Below are positions 34,301 to 48,400 of a stretch of DNA of 64,000 nucleotides, piece after piece. Where the stretch lies: contig NW_006499858.1 in the NCBI RefSeq assembly GCF_000471905.2, positions 297,279 to 361,278 on the forward strand, in the 5' to 3' direction. Every line of letters starts with the position of its first letter. Within the stretch, counting starts at the first letter, position 1. Made by a program: the position numbers and the translations under genes. The stretch comes from Amborella trichopoda (Eukaryota; Streptophyta; Magnoliopsida; Amborellales; Amborellaceae). The notes under the pieces are model-generated. The model made no database searches. It saw nothing but the letters and a program-made list of their open reading frames with translations, and was not told where the DNA came from.

Positions 34301-36453
34301 GGGCTTAGGTATTTGGAGGGTTTTTCAGATGCCCCTTTGGTTTCCCAAACTGGATTTCCCTTTAGCCCACTTTTCCTTAACTATTTTGTACTTTGGTTCC
34401 AAAAGTCTCTTCACCATCCAATCAAATCGAATGGTTGGGACTCCTCAACGACAACTAGTTTATCTGTGATTGGGAGCACATGGAACCTATGGATTCATTG
34501 ATGCAAAAAAATGAAGAATGAACTAGCCAAGTGGAGCAGTTGGGTCATTCGGGGTGGGACGATTGGAATGTCTGAAGTAATTGAAAAAATTGTGTAGTGG
34601 AGGTAATAGCCATGCCATGGGCCATATCTAGCGCATGCTAGCTTATACTAGGTTAGCTAGATTTTTACTAAAATAAATTACAATGCTCTCTCTCTTTGTT
34701 AGTTATCCCCTTTACAAAAAACACTAGAATAGGCATGGACTTGGATCATATGTATTGTCTGAGACAATGGAGGCTCTCAACCGAGAGACATGGTAAAAGA
34801 TGTGGTTGTTCAGAAAAAAAGGACATGGTAAAAAAATGTGTTTATACGTGATAGACCTGAAATTCCACCCAAGGATGAGAATGTTGTCATAGTAAAAGAG
34901 GCTTCCAACTTCTAGGAAAAAGCTTCGAATTAGGAGGTTAATTTTCCCAATGAACTGACCATAAATCAAACAGATACAGGTGAACAAGTTGAGTATTCTA
35001 GGGCACTTGAGAGAATTTAGGGAAATTGTCTGGTATCCCCAACAATAGATAAGTTGTCTATGGTCGAGGAATCCTAGTATCAGATTCAATTGGACTCCAA
35101 ATAGAGACTTTGAAACAAAGTTCAAAATAGTTATGGAAAACTAGGTTACTGGGTAACCTAGTTTAGGAAACTAATGGGGCTTGTGAAAACCCCTCCAAAC
35201 GTCCAAGCCCTTCCTCTTTTTCTTCCTCAACTCCTCTCTCTCCCTCCCTCTCTCTCATGTATAACTTCTCTCTCTACCTAGCCACCCCAAACATACCCAA
35301 ATCCAACCTTTCTCATACTCCTCACCAGAACCACATTCCTCCCTCCACTCTAGCTCCTATCTCTACCTGGCCACCACTTGAAAGAGGGGTCTTATGGGGT
35401 TTCCCGTGATATGTAGAGAGAATGGGAGTTACAAAGGAGAGAGATGGTTTCTTCGACCTGTTGGGTGAAATAGAGAGAGAAGGAGAGGAGTTGTAGAGGA
35501 AATAGAAGGAAAGGGGTCGAGAGAGACAAAGGAATAAGGAGAGAGAGGTTTTGTGAGCTTTTAGTGAGGTGGTTTTGTGAGCTTTTAGTGAGGTTTTGAG
35601 AGAGAGAGAGAGAGAGAGGAGATAAATAGCATAGAAGATTACCTTTGGGATGAATCTTCGTCCCTTGGGAGCGCTTTGGAGCATTGTCCAAGGGGCTGCC
35701 TGGAATCAACTTAATATATGTATATCGGAGATTTTGGGGTATATATATATAAATATATGTATATCAGAGATTTTGGGGTATATATATATAAATATATGTA
35801 TATCAGAGATTTTGGGGTATATATATATATATATGGAAAATGCTGAGGTTGGCCCACTAGCTCATAGCTACATATGAGCCCAACCGCCCATATTGAATCT
35901 GGACTGATCTAACGGTCATGACCTCATTTCGTATTTGAAATTTAATTTTTTTCTACAAATTCAAATAACTTAAAATTTTAGGCGTTCATTCGTCTCATCA
36001 AGGCGTACATAATAAAAATATTTAAAAATAATTCGTAAAAAATAAATTGACCAAAATAATTCGGGGGTATTTTGGTAATTTATTTCTTACAAATTATTTT
36101 TTTGATAGTTTTATTAGATTCTCTTACTTTAAAAGAATACACACTTAAAATTTCAAGAGATTTGGATTTCTAGAAAAAAATTAAAATTAAAATACGAAAT
36201 GAGGTCATGACCGTCAGATCGGCCTAGATTCAATCTAGGCCGTTGGGCTCATATGTAGATATGAGCTAGTGGGCTAACCTTTGCATTTTCCTATATATAT
36301 ATAAATATATATATAAGTGAATTAAATAATTGAAATATATATATATAAGTGAATTAAATAATTGAAATATATATAAATATATGTATATTAAAGTGATTTA
36401 AATAATTTGAAATATATATAGATGTATGTATATTAAAGTGAATTAGATGATTG

Positions 36454-36487
<34 letters not shown>

Positions 36488-39400
36488 TAAAGCCAATTAA
36501 ATAATTGAAATATATATTTATATATATGAATAGTAAAGCGAATTAAATAATTAAAAAATGTATAACAAATTTTTTGAGCATTATCTACACACATGCATAA
36601 TGAAACTCTATAGCTTTAAAGGCTCATAAAAAATGAGATTGTACGAGGTACGACCCTGATATGAACTGATGTAGGAATCGCTTTGAGTCCCTACAGTGTA
36701 TCGGGCAAGACAAGGCAATTAACTACAGTGAGAACCATCCGGTTCTGGACAACCTTGCAATTTCCTAGTCGAGGACCATTTGGGACTGGGGACCCACATG
36801 GGTTCGAGCCGGCATGGGCAATTCCGAGTTAGCTCGCCAATTTTTAATGACTGATGGAAACCACGGCTATGAAAATTGAAAACAAAAATTGTCGATAGAT
36901 GGTCGTTAGCTAGAAAATCATCAAAAAACACAAATCAAAGGCCCCAAGTTCAAAGTTCAAAAACATTTGAAACTTCCTCAAGGATTGAGATCCCTTCAGA
37001 CAAGGGTTGTGCCCCCATTTTTAGTGGGGTCATAAGATACGAACAGAGATCCCTTGATGGTGTTTTTTTCCCCTTCTTTGGGTGGGGTGATCGCCCTCGG
37101 GTTCTGGCTCTGGGATCATTGGGGCAAGATTCCAATGGGGGATCGCCACCCCCCAACCAAGCTTCTTGCATCTGCCACTGCCTTTCTTTTGTTAATCATT
37201 AATGCTGTCATAACTGACTAGTTCTTTTACTTCAGGAATAGTGAAGATGCTAACAACTTTCTTCCTGGATCTTCACATACAAAGTATGTGTTGCCTCTAC
37301 TATGTTGTGCATTTTCGCTGTTATCTTAATGGTTCAAGGTGATAATCTTTCAAGTTTATATTGTTTCTAGGTCAAAGGGCAATGGCATAGATGCAGTTCA
37401 GGTTTGCAATGGTCCACTATTTATCTTTGGTACTTTTGTCTTTCATTTCAGATGTTTTATTGAGTCGCTTTTCTTCTAGACATCAATGGTTTCCCCAGAT
37501 ATAGAATTGGGAGTAAATCATAACGATATCTGGCTGCTCTTCAATGAAGCTCAACAAAGTAAGCCTTTGCTTCCTATAATCTTTCTACATGGATATTGCT
37601 GACATGTTCATTTATCAAATTAAAATTGACACAGAATTGTGCATCACTTTGTTACTATGTTATAAAATTCATTTCTTCATTCTTCATTGCACCAAAAGTC
37701 TGATTTGTTTTATTTATCTATATGCTTTCTTCATTGTGCCAAAAGTTCTGAATTATTATTCTAGATCATACATAGTTGTTTTAGGTATGAAAATGTTGAA
37801 CATTTGTATCTTTTTATGTATTTCCATGATAAAAATACTCCTTAGAAAAGAATAAGTTTTCATGTTAAAAAGATATGTGCTTATTCATAGACGATTAGAT
37901 CATTAGTTGAATGGGAACCATGAATTTGTTTGTTCCCCGTTCCATGCATTGCACTACTATTTATGTGATCGGTATTTTGTGTTTTGCTTATACATTTGCA
38001 TGGACGTGTTTGTTAGAGGGAAGGAGGGAGGGAGGCAGAGAGAGACATGATATAACTTGCATTTATCAATGCAATGTTACCAGCTCCTCTTCTCTTCCCC
38101 TGAAGAAGCTGAATAATTCAGCTTCAACTTCATCACTGAAGCAAAACACTTCTGTTGAAGAAGGCAGCAATTCTTTATTTTTCTTATTTTATTGATTTTC
38201 ATTTTTCATTTGTTTGAATTTTAAAAAGTTTTTCAGTTAAGCGATCATGAAGTCTTTATCCCATCTGGTTGAACCAGTGAAGCACTTCTCTTCCTATGCT
38301 AAACTGAAGTGGTATTGAAAGCAAATCTCCAAGCGCTTGTCCAACCTGAGGGCTTTCAATTGTTCAGTGAGAAAAAAAGACTTAGCTGCATGTTTTAAAG
38401 GGCGTAATGAAATGTTCCTTATGACCACTATGACTATAAACAAAACTAGCCTTTTATATCACTATCCCATGCGTGTGCAATGAACATGCTTCTTGTGCTC
38501 ATGTGTCAAAAATACTAATTTTTTGAAGTTATTCGAGCCTATCCTTTCTAAGAGTTTTGGTAAGCATATCAACAATTGATCTGGCTACCTTGGCATATAG
38601 CTTGACACTGGAAACAACTTGGGAACATCTATGGGATACGAAAGGACCACAAGAATAATTTGGTCTAGGAGTCACCAAGGAATTGCCACGGGAGCATTAT
38701 ATTTAGAGGAAGAGATGCAACCAAGGTGCAATATTCTTATAATTAAACATGACCTTTTGGTAAATTTTCAGGTTGTAAGAATGCCCTTATTTTTGCCAAT
38801 TGCTTTTATGAACATTTTGGACTCTTTTGGCTAGGGGTACGTATGTTCAAAGTTAAGAATACTTTCCTTTTTGGGTAATTCAGTGGGGATAACGAACCCC
38901 TACCCATTTTTGAAATCAGTAGTGATTTTTTAATGCGTTAGGTGAGAATGGAAGCCTAGACCTTAGCTGAGGCACAAGTGGTGCTACTACCACGACCCCA
39001 ACCCCAACCCCATTCTCAAGTTAAGTATTACTTTCTTTCTTCATAAACTGCAGGTCAAAACCCCTTGAGATTTTTTATGGGTTATAGTGGAGAGGAGAGG
39101 GAGAGGGGTTGGAAATGATAGTTTGGGAGGTTTTTTAGGATCTTTTTTTTTTCTTTTCCTGGTTGGTTTTTTTTTTTTTTGGGGGGGGGGTGGGGTGGGG
39201 TGTAAACATGGGTGTGCCATGTCCTAAATGAAATAAATATAATGGAAATTTATGTAATCTCCCCCATATAGAAGATACTCCACATGGTAACCCATATTGG
39301 AAAAGTCCTCTCACAATATACTTGCTTTATTTTTCTCCACTCTAATCCCCTGCATAAGTTTCCCAATGCATGTAGGACCAAATCACCCTTAGCAGGCAAT

Positions 39401-42400
39401 GAGGAAAAAAGTAGAAAACACATCATTTCTCTCTCTTCCCAGCTTTTTCTCTCTGTAAATTTTTCTTCCCTGCTTTCCTCTTTCTCAAAGAAGAAGCAAC
39501 TTCCATTTCATTTTTTTTCCCCAATGCCTAAGCAACATATATGCTGGAGGAGTATATACTTTTAATTAATGAAATATTATACTGAAAGTTAGCCTCTTTA
39601 TTCGTAAGACCATAGATAATCTTGTGCTTCGGACTTTCAAAAAGGTATATGTCTTTCTGTATTTGATGAACCTGGATTCCAAGGATTGCTGAAATACTAT
39701 GTATGCGTGCTGATAAAATTGTGCGAACGTACATGACATGCATGTTGTTCTTTCCGTGCACAGCCACTTGCTCTAAACACATGACCCTCCCTGAGAACAT
39801 GCATCAGCATGGAACACTAAACCTATTGAATAAACCTCAAATGGTTTATAATCCGCTTTGGAGACTTTCCTGGGGAAAAACTTGATATTCATTCCTGTTT
39901 CATTTCCTTAAAAAGTTTTACCCTATAGTGATGAGCTGCTTTTAAATTTGTTGAAATATCATTATCTAAGCATGACAGTCATTTCCTTAAATAAATGTTT
40001 CTCAATTGTGTCAATCTTTTCTGATATTTTTTAATTGTGGTCTAGATATTCTATACCTAAATAAACAGCGTCTTATGGCAATGGAGAAGCTTAACAAAAT
40101 TCAGAAGGAAAAAGAGTTGTTGCTTTCTAGAATAAAACAGCTGGAGTCAGAAAAGATGTCTGGCACGCTTGATGGTGATTTTCCAGACCTGGAAGTTGAA
40201 TTGACTCCATGATCTTCATTTGTAATTTATTCATAAATATTTGTTGTTTATAACTTTATATAAGTATTTCTTGTTTTTAGTTATTTGTAAATGGTGTTTA
40301 GAAGTACCGTTAACTTGAGGAGAAGGTTTAGTCCTTTTTATTAGACTTTTTTTTTTTTTCACTTGAGTCAGCAATTAAAGGACATAAGCATTGTGAGATT
40401 TTTGAAGGCCTGTCATGGTATCTGGCTTATAAATTTTGAATGTTTCAAATCAGGGTCTTCATTTGTATGAATTATGGTTTTCCTTTTTCTTTTTTATTCT
40501 TTTGCATCCTCTGGGTCATGAATTTTCTGAATTTGGACACAGTTTTAGCCATGATGACTGCAAACTTAAGAGTTATTACGTTCTTTAATAAGATGCTTTT
40601 CTTTCTCAGGTACGACTACGGTCCCAAAGGAAAAAACCAAGCCAAAAGGGGACAAGCCAGTCATTTTTGGTGAGCTGCTCTTGCGAATTGATTCAATGGT
40701 CCTTTCTGGTGCTATTAGCCATGGGGAGGCATCTGATCTGAGAAGTATGGTCATGGAAGATAAAGCCATGCTGGCAGATGCTTTTCATGACTTGCATAAA
40801 AATGATGGCGAGCTGCTCGTATGTCTTCGGCGGTTTTATGATCAAAGCAGGCGGTAAGTTTTCTGTATCCATTGTTGAGTATTCATTTGGCTTAATTGAA
40901 ATTTTTCTGTAATAACTAAGTTCTTTGAAAGCTCGAGCCCATTGCTGAGGTGCAGATATGTCACTGTTGATCCATTTGATAATGTTCATGGAGTCCGGTC
41001 CCCTAAAATAATGGTGGTTCATTCTCATCCTAACTAGTGTATACATAAGTAGTGTGTTTGCTTCACGTGCACACGCAATACTGACAAATAGAGGCTCATG
41101 TTGTAAGAAATTGAAATCGAGACCCATAAATGTGTGCAAAGTTGGGTTTTTTCTTGCATGTGTAGAACTTGTTTACTAAAATAAAAAAATCATGTCTTCT
41201 GTATACTCCTAATGCACTGTTGGACTTGTTCACAATTACATATTCTATGGGCTTTCTATTATTTCATTGAACTACGAATGTTGATTTATTGTGTGTCTTT
41301 TATGTTTTATTTTTTTAAACTTCTTGAATGTCATGATGATATTTGTGTGCTCTCAATGGATTTTGAGCTCGCCCCCCCAATGTTTTCCAATGGGTTTTCA
41401 TCTAGTTTTTATTGTACACTATAAGATTATATAGATGCCATGTGCTGTCAAAAACTAAAAACTGTTTCTATTTGAATAGTTTCCATATCCAACTTCATGT
41501 TGTTTCCATGTGGATGTTGGCAATGTACTTGCATGTGTGTAAATTGTATATTAAGTTTCAAGTGACACTCCCAAGATTCAAATTGTCTAAATTTTCATAA
41601 CCACTAATATGAAAACTTTCCATCTTGGCTTATATTATATGATCTGTATGATCTTTATTCATATCTGACCTTTTTCTTTTATTGGCTATGCAGAACGGGT
41701 TTGCACATTGTACAAATATGCACTGAATTAGAACCAGTTGCTTCAGTTGGATCTTTGGCAACTTATGTGACAGGCTTGTCTCGTGCACTGCAGAGAAAAG
41801 GCAATACGGTGGAGGTTATTTTACCCAAGTATGACAAGTAGTACTGTTTCTTAATAAATTCTGCTAAGGAGTATTTGTGTTAAGGAGTATATTTGCATTG
41901 ATGCATCCTTATCTTTTAACACTGAAAAGGGATTTGGAGCTCAGTAGTAGGATTCTAACTTGGGACATGGTGTTGCAAAAGTAAACATCTTACCAATCAC
42001 ACCCAAGCTTGAATCCTTGGAAAGGGAAACTTCTGATGTCTTTTAGTTGAAACGAAAGTCAATTTTGTCTATATCATTTGAATATCTTGAGTATTTAACT
42101 TTGTGCATATTAGCAAGTACTTTAATGAGTTCATTGATTTTTGTGAAAGGGATAGTTCCATAAACTAAATGAAGTTCAAGAAGTTCAAGATTCAGTGAAA
42201 CTTCTCATTTCATTCACTTTCAGCAATCCATAGGCAAAATCCGACTGTTTAGCTTTCAATGAAGAGCGCAAGATTAGCTAATATGTCCATGACAGTCTTC
42301 GCTTTCCTATGTACATTGAGACACATACCTAGATCCTATTTATTTCTTGAGCTTCCCTAGGTGATGTTTGCAGCTTGTCAATGTTGGAAATAATTAAGTA

Positions 42401-45400
42401 TTGTTATATTGATGGATATGAACGTCTTTTATATTTGTTTAGGACTTATATGTCCTATTTTGTTATGCATGGGGCAGTATTGTAATTAGTTCATTTTATT
42501 AATACAAATAAGAGGTGCGTGCTGGTCATTCTTGACCAACACGCCACTCGCTTCCCCCCCTCTCTCTCTCTCTCTTCCTCAAGCCTCTCTCTCTCGTCTC
42601 CTCTTTCCCTCTATTACTACTTTCTAATATCTTATTTTTACTTTTCTCTTCTTTAATTTTGCCCTAGATTATTTTCAACTTGGTATCAGAGCATTCTAAA
42701 GTATCGAAGAAAAGGTGTGTGGGTGTTTTAGGGCTGATGTCATCCATATGAGTAGATGATGTCATCATGCCTTGAAACCCTAACTTTTTCCAGCAATTTG
42801 TATTGATCAAAGTGAGTTTTTTTGGAGATCTCCTGTTGTAGGTAATGTGTTTCCTAAAAAGCCTAAATCACAAATGGATTAGGGGTTGTGTACCTCAATC
42901 AAGAAAAGATTGGTAGTGTTGTTTTTAATGTTAGTTTGAGTAGAAAAGAGGTGTGATCAAATGTGAGGGTGTAACCAGATCTGTAACTCTTTTCTTGGAA
43001 GAGTTTTGAGATGTTCTTTTGTATAGAAAAGAGTTGTGATCAGATATGAGGGTGTGACCAGATCTTCTAAATTTTTTTTTTTTTTTTTTTAAGAGATCTG
43101 AGGTGTAACTTGATCTCAATTGTTGATTAGATCCGGGGGTGTATAACCAGATCTCAACTACAGTAGATGTCTCAATAAAAATGAAATATAGAGCAATCTG
43201 GACTCCAAATTACCACAATTAAATTTGATGGCACAAATTTTTTGGAATGGGTCAGGTCAGTTAGATTATTTCTTAGTGGAAAGAAATATTGGGATATATT
43301 GAAGGTTGAGTAGAAAAACCAGATCTCAAGGATCATAAGTATGTGGATTGGAAGGCTGATGGTATGGGAATTATGAATTGATTATTGTATTCTATGCAAC
43401 CTAATCTGAGTTGAACTTTTATGAACTGCAATGCCCCTAAGGAAATATGGGATGCAGTTCTTGAGGCGTATTACCAAAAGAAAAATATTGTAAAGATTTA
43501 TGAATTGGGTCAACAAATCAGTAGTTTTTAACCAGGGGACTTGTTTGTTGTAGATTAGTATGCTTGTCTACTTTTTATATTGGGATGAAATGAGCCATTA
43601 TCAATCCATACAGTGCTCATCTTGTGCAAAAGAACAAAAGCTAGAAGGTAGAACAAATGAAGATTTTTCATCTTTTGAGCGAGTCAATAGGGAATATGAA
43701 TCAATTAGAGCAAATGTTCTTGGCAATGTGACTTTACCATGACTTGGAACTGGTTTATCTCTCCTGCAGACTGAGGAAATTCACCACACAAATTATGGCA
43801 ATACCTATAGGCGAAACATAAAGATCTGCTCTACTCTCAAGTTCAAGTGGTAATCGAAGTGAAGGACGTTTTGGGAGTTGAGGTGGAGGCCGTGGTGGTG
43901 GACATGGCCGTGGGAGCCCCACATGTGATGAGAAGGACAAGTGCACCCATTGTGGCAAGACAAGACACACAAGGGATGCATGTTGTGATCTAATTAGACG
44001 CCCTAGATGTAACTTTTCTCGAGCAAATTCAGCAACAATTAGTGAAGATGTTGCTCCTGTTATGCATTGTCAACAAGATGCTACTACCTTTGAACTTGAA
44101 GAAGAGTTGGTGACTATTCCTAAAAGAGAACTTCTTGGTCTCAAGCAGCATGCTTCCATTTGAGACCCTCCTTCCTCTAAGTTTCATATTGCCAATCAGG
44201 CATATCTGCATCAGCTTAGCATGCCTCCATAAATTTATATAAAACCTGTTGGATGTTTTCTTATATTATTTATTATAATCAAGAATATGTTAAAATAGCA
44301 AATGGTTATCTTTTTCTAATCAAGGGAAAGGGAACAAGGAACAATGTCTGTTACTCCTGTTAACTTGTCATCCACCTTGCATGTCCCCAATCCTACAAGT
44401 AATCTCCTCTCAGTTAGTCTCACAAAAACTTTATACTGCAATGTAACTTCTTTTCCCTCCCATTGTGTCTTAGAGGAAACTTGTCATCCACCTTGCATGT
44501 CCCCAATCCTACAAGTAATCTCCTCTCAGTTAGTCTCACAAAAACTTTATACTGCAATGTAACTTCTTTTCCCTCCAATTGTGTCTTATAGGACTTGGTG
44601 ACGAGGAAGACATTTGGGCGTGGTCGTGACGATGGAGGGTGGTGCCTTTTGGAGACTCTAGATCTTGCCTTGGCTACTACTGCTACATCCTCCATTGCTA
44701 ATGAAGAAAGGGTGTACTTGTGGCTAGTGTTTTAAAAAGCAGACCGCCCAACGCCTAAGCAGCCTCCTAGGCAGTCCAGAAGACCTGGGCCCCCCGCCCA
44801 GGCCTAAGCGGCTAAATTAGGCTGGCTGTCCCTAGGCGTCAGGGAACCTGCCCCAAGGGTGGAAATGCCCCTCGTTGAGGGAATTTTTTTGTCCTTTTTT
44901 TTTTTAATATTAAATGGGCAAAATTGTGGGTTTTAGATTCATTTGAAACCTAAACCCCATTAGAGCCTATTTTAGAGAAAGAAAAACTTCAAAAAACTAG
45001 TGTTTGGTGATTTCCATAAGATCGAAGGGTTTCTCAAAGTTACGAGAAATTGATCTAAGCATCACCCAGTGATATTAGATTTAGTGGACTATCAAACTAT
45101 GGACTTATAGAGTATGGAGGAATGTGTACCATGTGAACTTGTGTACTACATATTTGATATGCCCTAAATCCCTAACTCGTATATGTTATACAGTTATACT
45201 TATATTGTTAGATTATAAGGACACTTTTCTTTCTATTGGGCTGCCCAGGTTCTGAGCAGCTTGGACCCCCCAGCTGCCTAGGCTTATGGCACACCTGTCA
45301 AGGTCATGTGTCAATTTTAGTTCCTAAAATGTTTGAGTCTCTAAGTCAAGTGCAATTTCAATGTCATATTTGTGAGTTGTCAAAACATTGTAGCACTTAA

Positions 45401-48400
45401 TTTCCAATCAGCATTAGTAAAAGGAGTGATACTTCCATCTCTCTCATGCACTCTGATGTGTGGGGTCCTTCTCCAGTTGCCTCTGTGCATGGTTGCTGTT
45501 TCTTTGTTGCATTTGTGGATGATTATTTTAGATGAACAACTATTCAACTATTTATTTAATGAAACATAAAGATGAAGTTGCTAATTTATTACAAGTTTTA
45601 TGACAAAATGGTTAAAACTCAATATGATGCACAAATTAAAATCTTGTGCTTTGACAATGGGGGTGAGTATGTGTGAAAGCAACTCAAAGATTAGCTTATT
45701 GGTCAGGGGATTGAGTTCCAAGCAACATGTCTATACAAACCTCAAGAAAATGATATTGCTGAGGGGAAAAATAGGCACTTGTTGAAAGTCACCTGAGCTC
45801 TCTTATTAGGAATGAAAGTTTCAAAATTTTTTTGGTCTGAAGCCGTTCTCGTTGCTGCCTTTTGAATAAATTGCATGCCTTGAAGTTATTTATTCAAACT
45901 CTTCCTTGTTCCCTATACCCCCAAAAATGTTTGTCAAATGTGTTTTTTTAGGATATCTATCTCATCAAAAGGAATTCAAGTGTTATGATCCTATTAAAAA
46001 AGTTTGAGAGGGTGGGTTTGCTAAGTCTTGTCAAAGCCCTCGTTCAAGAGTTTGTTGTTGCAAAGAAAAAGTGGAAGCGGGCTTTGACAAGACTTGGATA
46101 CCACTGGCAAAGCTTGTTGCCTACACTGCCTTCACTGGGATCGACCACTATTCTTACTTTCTCTAAATTTGTTGCATGCTTCTCATCTATTAGTCATGAG
46201 TGCTCTCTTCAAGGGGTGAAAAGATACATTTTAGTGAAGATAGCATATTTGTGGTTCATCATCTTGTTCCCACACCACTTTTATCTGAAGAGGATGGTGT
46301 ACACCTTGAAAAGGAGCTGATGACATATATTAGGAGAAACAAGATGGTACAACCCGAATTTCTAAACGATTATACCCTGGATGCTGACCCGGAATCAAGA
46401 ACTATTCCTGACTCGGGTAATTCTTTCCCTTCTCTGAGAGTCCTAATTTGGACTTACCCATTGCTGTATGCAACAGTAAGTGTTCTTGCATTCAGCATCC
46501 TATAGGGAACTTTGTATCCTATAACTCTATGTCCTTTTCTTGTTGTTCCTTCATATCAATCCTATCTTCTGTTTGAATAACTTCTTGTGTTGCACAAGCA
46601 CTTTGACAACCTCAATAAAGGTTGCATGTGTGAAGGGATGCGAGCACTTGAGTAAAATAATACCTTCCTAGGGAGGAAGGTCGTAAGCTGTCGCAGGATG
46701 TACACTATAAAGTACAAGGCTGATGGTACCATTGAAAGCTATAAGGCTAGTTTGGTTGCAAATGGCTTCACTCAGACTCTTGGCATAAACTATTAAGAAA
46801 CTTTTGCTCCTATGGCCAACTTGAATACTGAGGATCATTCTTTCTCTAGCTGCTAATAAATCTTGGCCTCTCCACCAGCTAGATGTAAAGAATGCATTCT
46901 TGCATGGAGACATCCAAGAAGAAATCGATATGGCCATGCCCCCATGTTTTTATATTCAGGGGGAGACAAGAAATGTGTGCAAGTTAAAGAAGATGATTTA
47001 TGGACTTAAACAGTCTCCTAGAGTGTGTGGCTTGAAAAATTCAGTGAGGCACTGCTAAAATTTAGGTTTAAAAGAAGTTGGGTTGATCATACGCTCTTTG
47101 TTAAGAAGAATAGTGTTGGAATCATTTCAAGGCCTTGAATCTTGACGTATTATAGCTTTTGACCACAATGGGAGTTGTCACTCTAGGATCTTGACGTATT
47201 GGGACCAAGAGTCGCAAATCCCGAGTATCATGAGGCTTGTGTTGAGTGAGAGGCACCAAGAGGGTTGAGGGTTACCTCTAGTTAGGGTCGGTTTTGTTTT
47301 ATGCATCATGATAGTGTGTTGGCTAGGGCGGTGTGATATTGATTATTGTGTGATATGAGGTCGAGTGATTTGTTGTGATGGCCCTGTATGAGAAGGTTAG
47401 GCACACAAACATAAGCTTAAATCCCTGACCTTGATCCTTCTCATAGTATGTGCATAAATAGTCGTAAATGGGAAGACACTCTTCCATGGCTTATCCACTA
47501 GGAAGAGAAATGCTATGTGCCGAGAGGGGACCCCTGCATCCAATAGAGTGCATATTCTCGGGGAGCACCTGTAATCGGCTACAACATGAGTCATGCGCCG
47601 CATGTTGGACAGACTCTGATTGTCACAACCCCGCCCCCTTTCCCCTTACCGTACTTGTCAGAGGGCAACAGGGTGCAGAACCACGACCAAAGGTAGCGAA
47701 TGCCACTCAGGTGGGAGTGCGCTCAATGCTTGAAGGGAAGGAATCAAAGCAAACCATGAAAGAAAAACACAACTCCAACCACACACAATCATCAAAAAGC
47801 TGGACAAATTAATTCCAAATCATAAATAAAAGCTCCAAAGTATTACAAATATGTCCAAGGCACCAAAAGCCCAACATTTATACATAGCTTCAATACAAAA
47901 CAACTATATGGCCAAGCTGCCATCTAATCCATACAATCAAAAGAAGCTTTCACAAGCCGTGATCACCAAACCGCCCGTCCTCAACCCGCAAGCTATCACT
48001 CTACATAGATGAAGGTCAAAGGAGTGAGCTATAAAGCCCAGTAAGTAGATCAAGGTGCCATGTATTCCTGCCTACACACAGTAGCTCACAACCATACTCA
48101 AAATTCATATAAGTCTCATAAACATGGAGTCATGTATCACAATTATATTTAGCAATGTGTCGTGAGCGATTCTTTTCATGGTGGGGCAATCGCAAAATCA
48201 GGTATCAGATTACATATGAGCTAGCAGTTTATCAAATCTTCTCATCCTGATCATCGTAACAGATCAACAGTATCAGGCAAGCATATATCAACCACAAATA
48301 ATCCTAACATCACCTACTCCCAAAATAGAAGTCCTATCCATCAGGCCAAGCAAAATCTATCAGTCTGCTCGAGGGCGTTACGCTACCAAAGGGGTCCCAA

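Larger units (their letters stand above)
26127..37235 (+). other. SS5-like intron, 11.1 kb, repeat-filled
   Basis: The intron runs from gtaagt to 'ttttacttcag'. It holds a large direct duplication, GAATC arrays, a 132-bp triplicate, a CT-rich array interrupted by a solo LTR and a LINE, a 2-kb fold-back and a long-TIR MITE. 28517-29184 and 36561-37235 hold nothing I recognise. Confidence 0.8.

Noticed and set aside
35650-35877. 75-aa frame with repeated [13 protein letters not shown]
   Set aside because: It is the translation of the three 39-bp tandem units.
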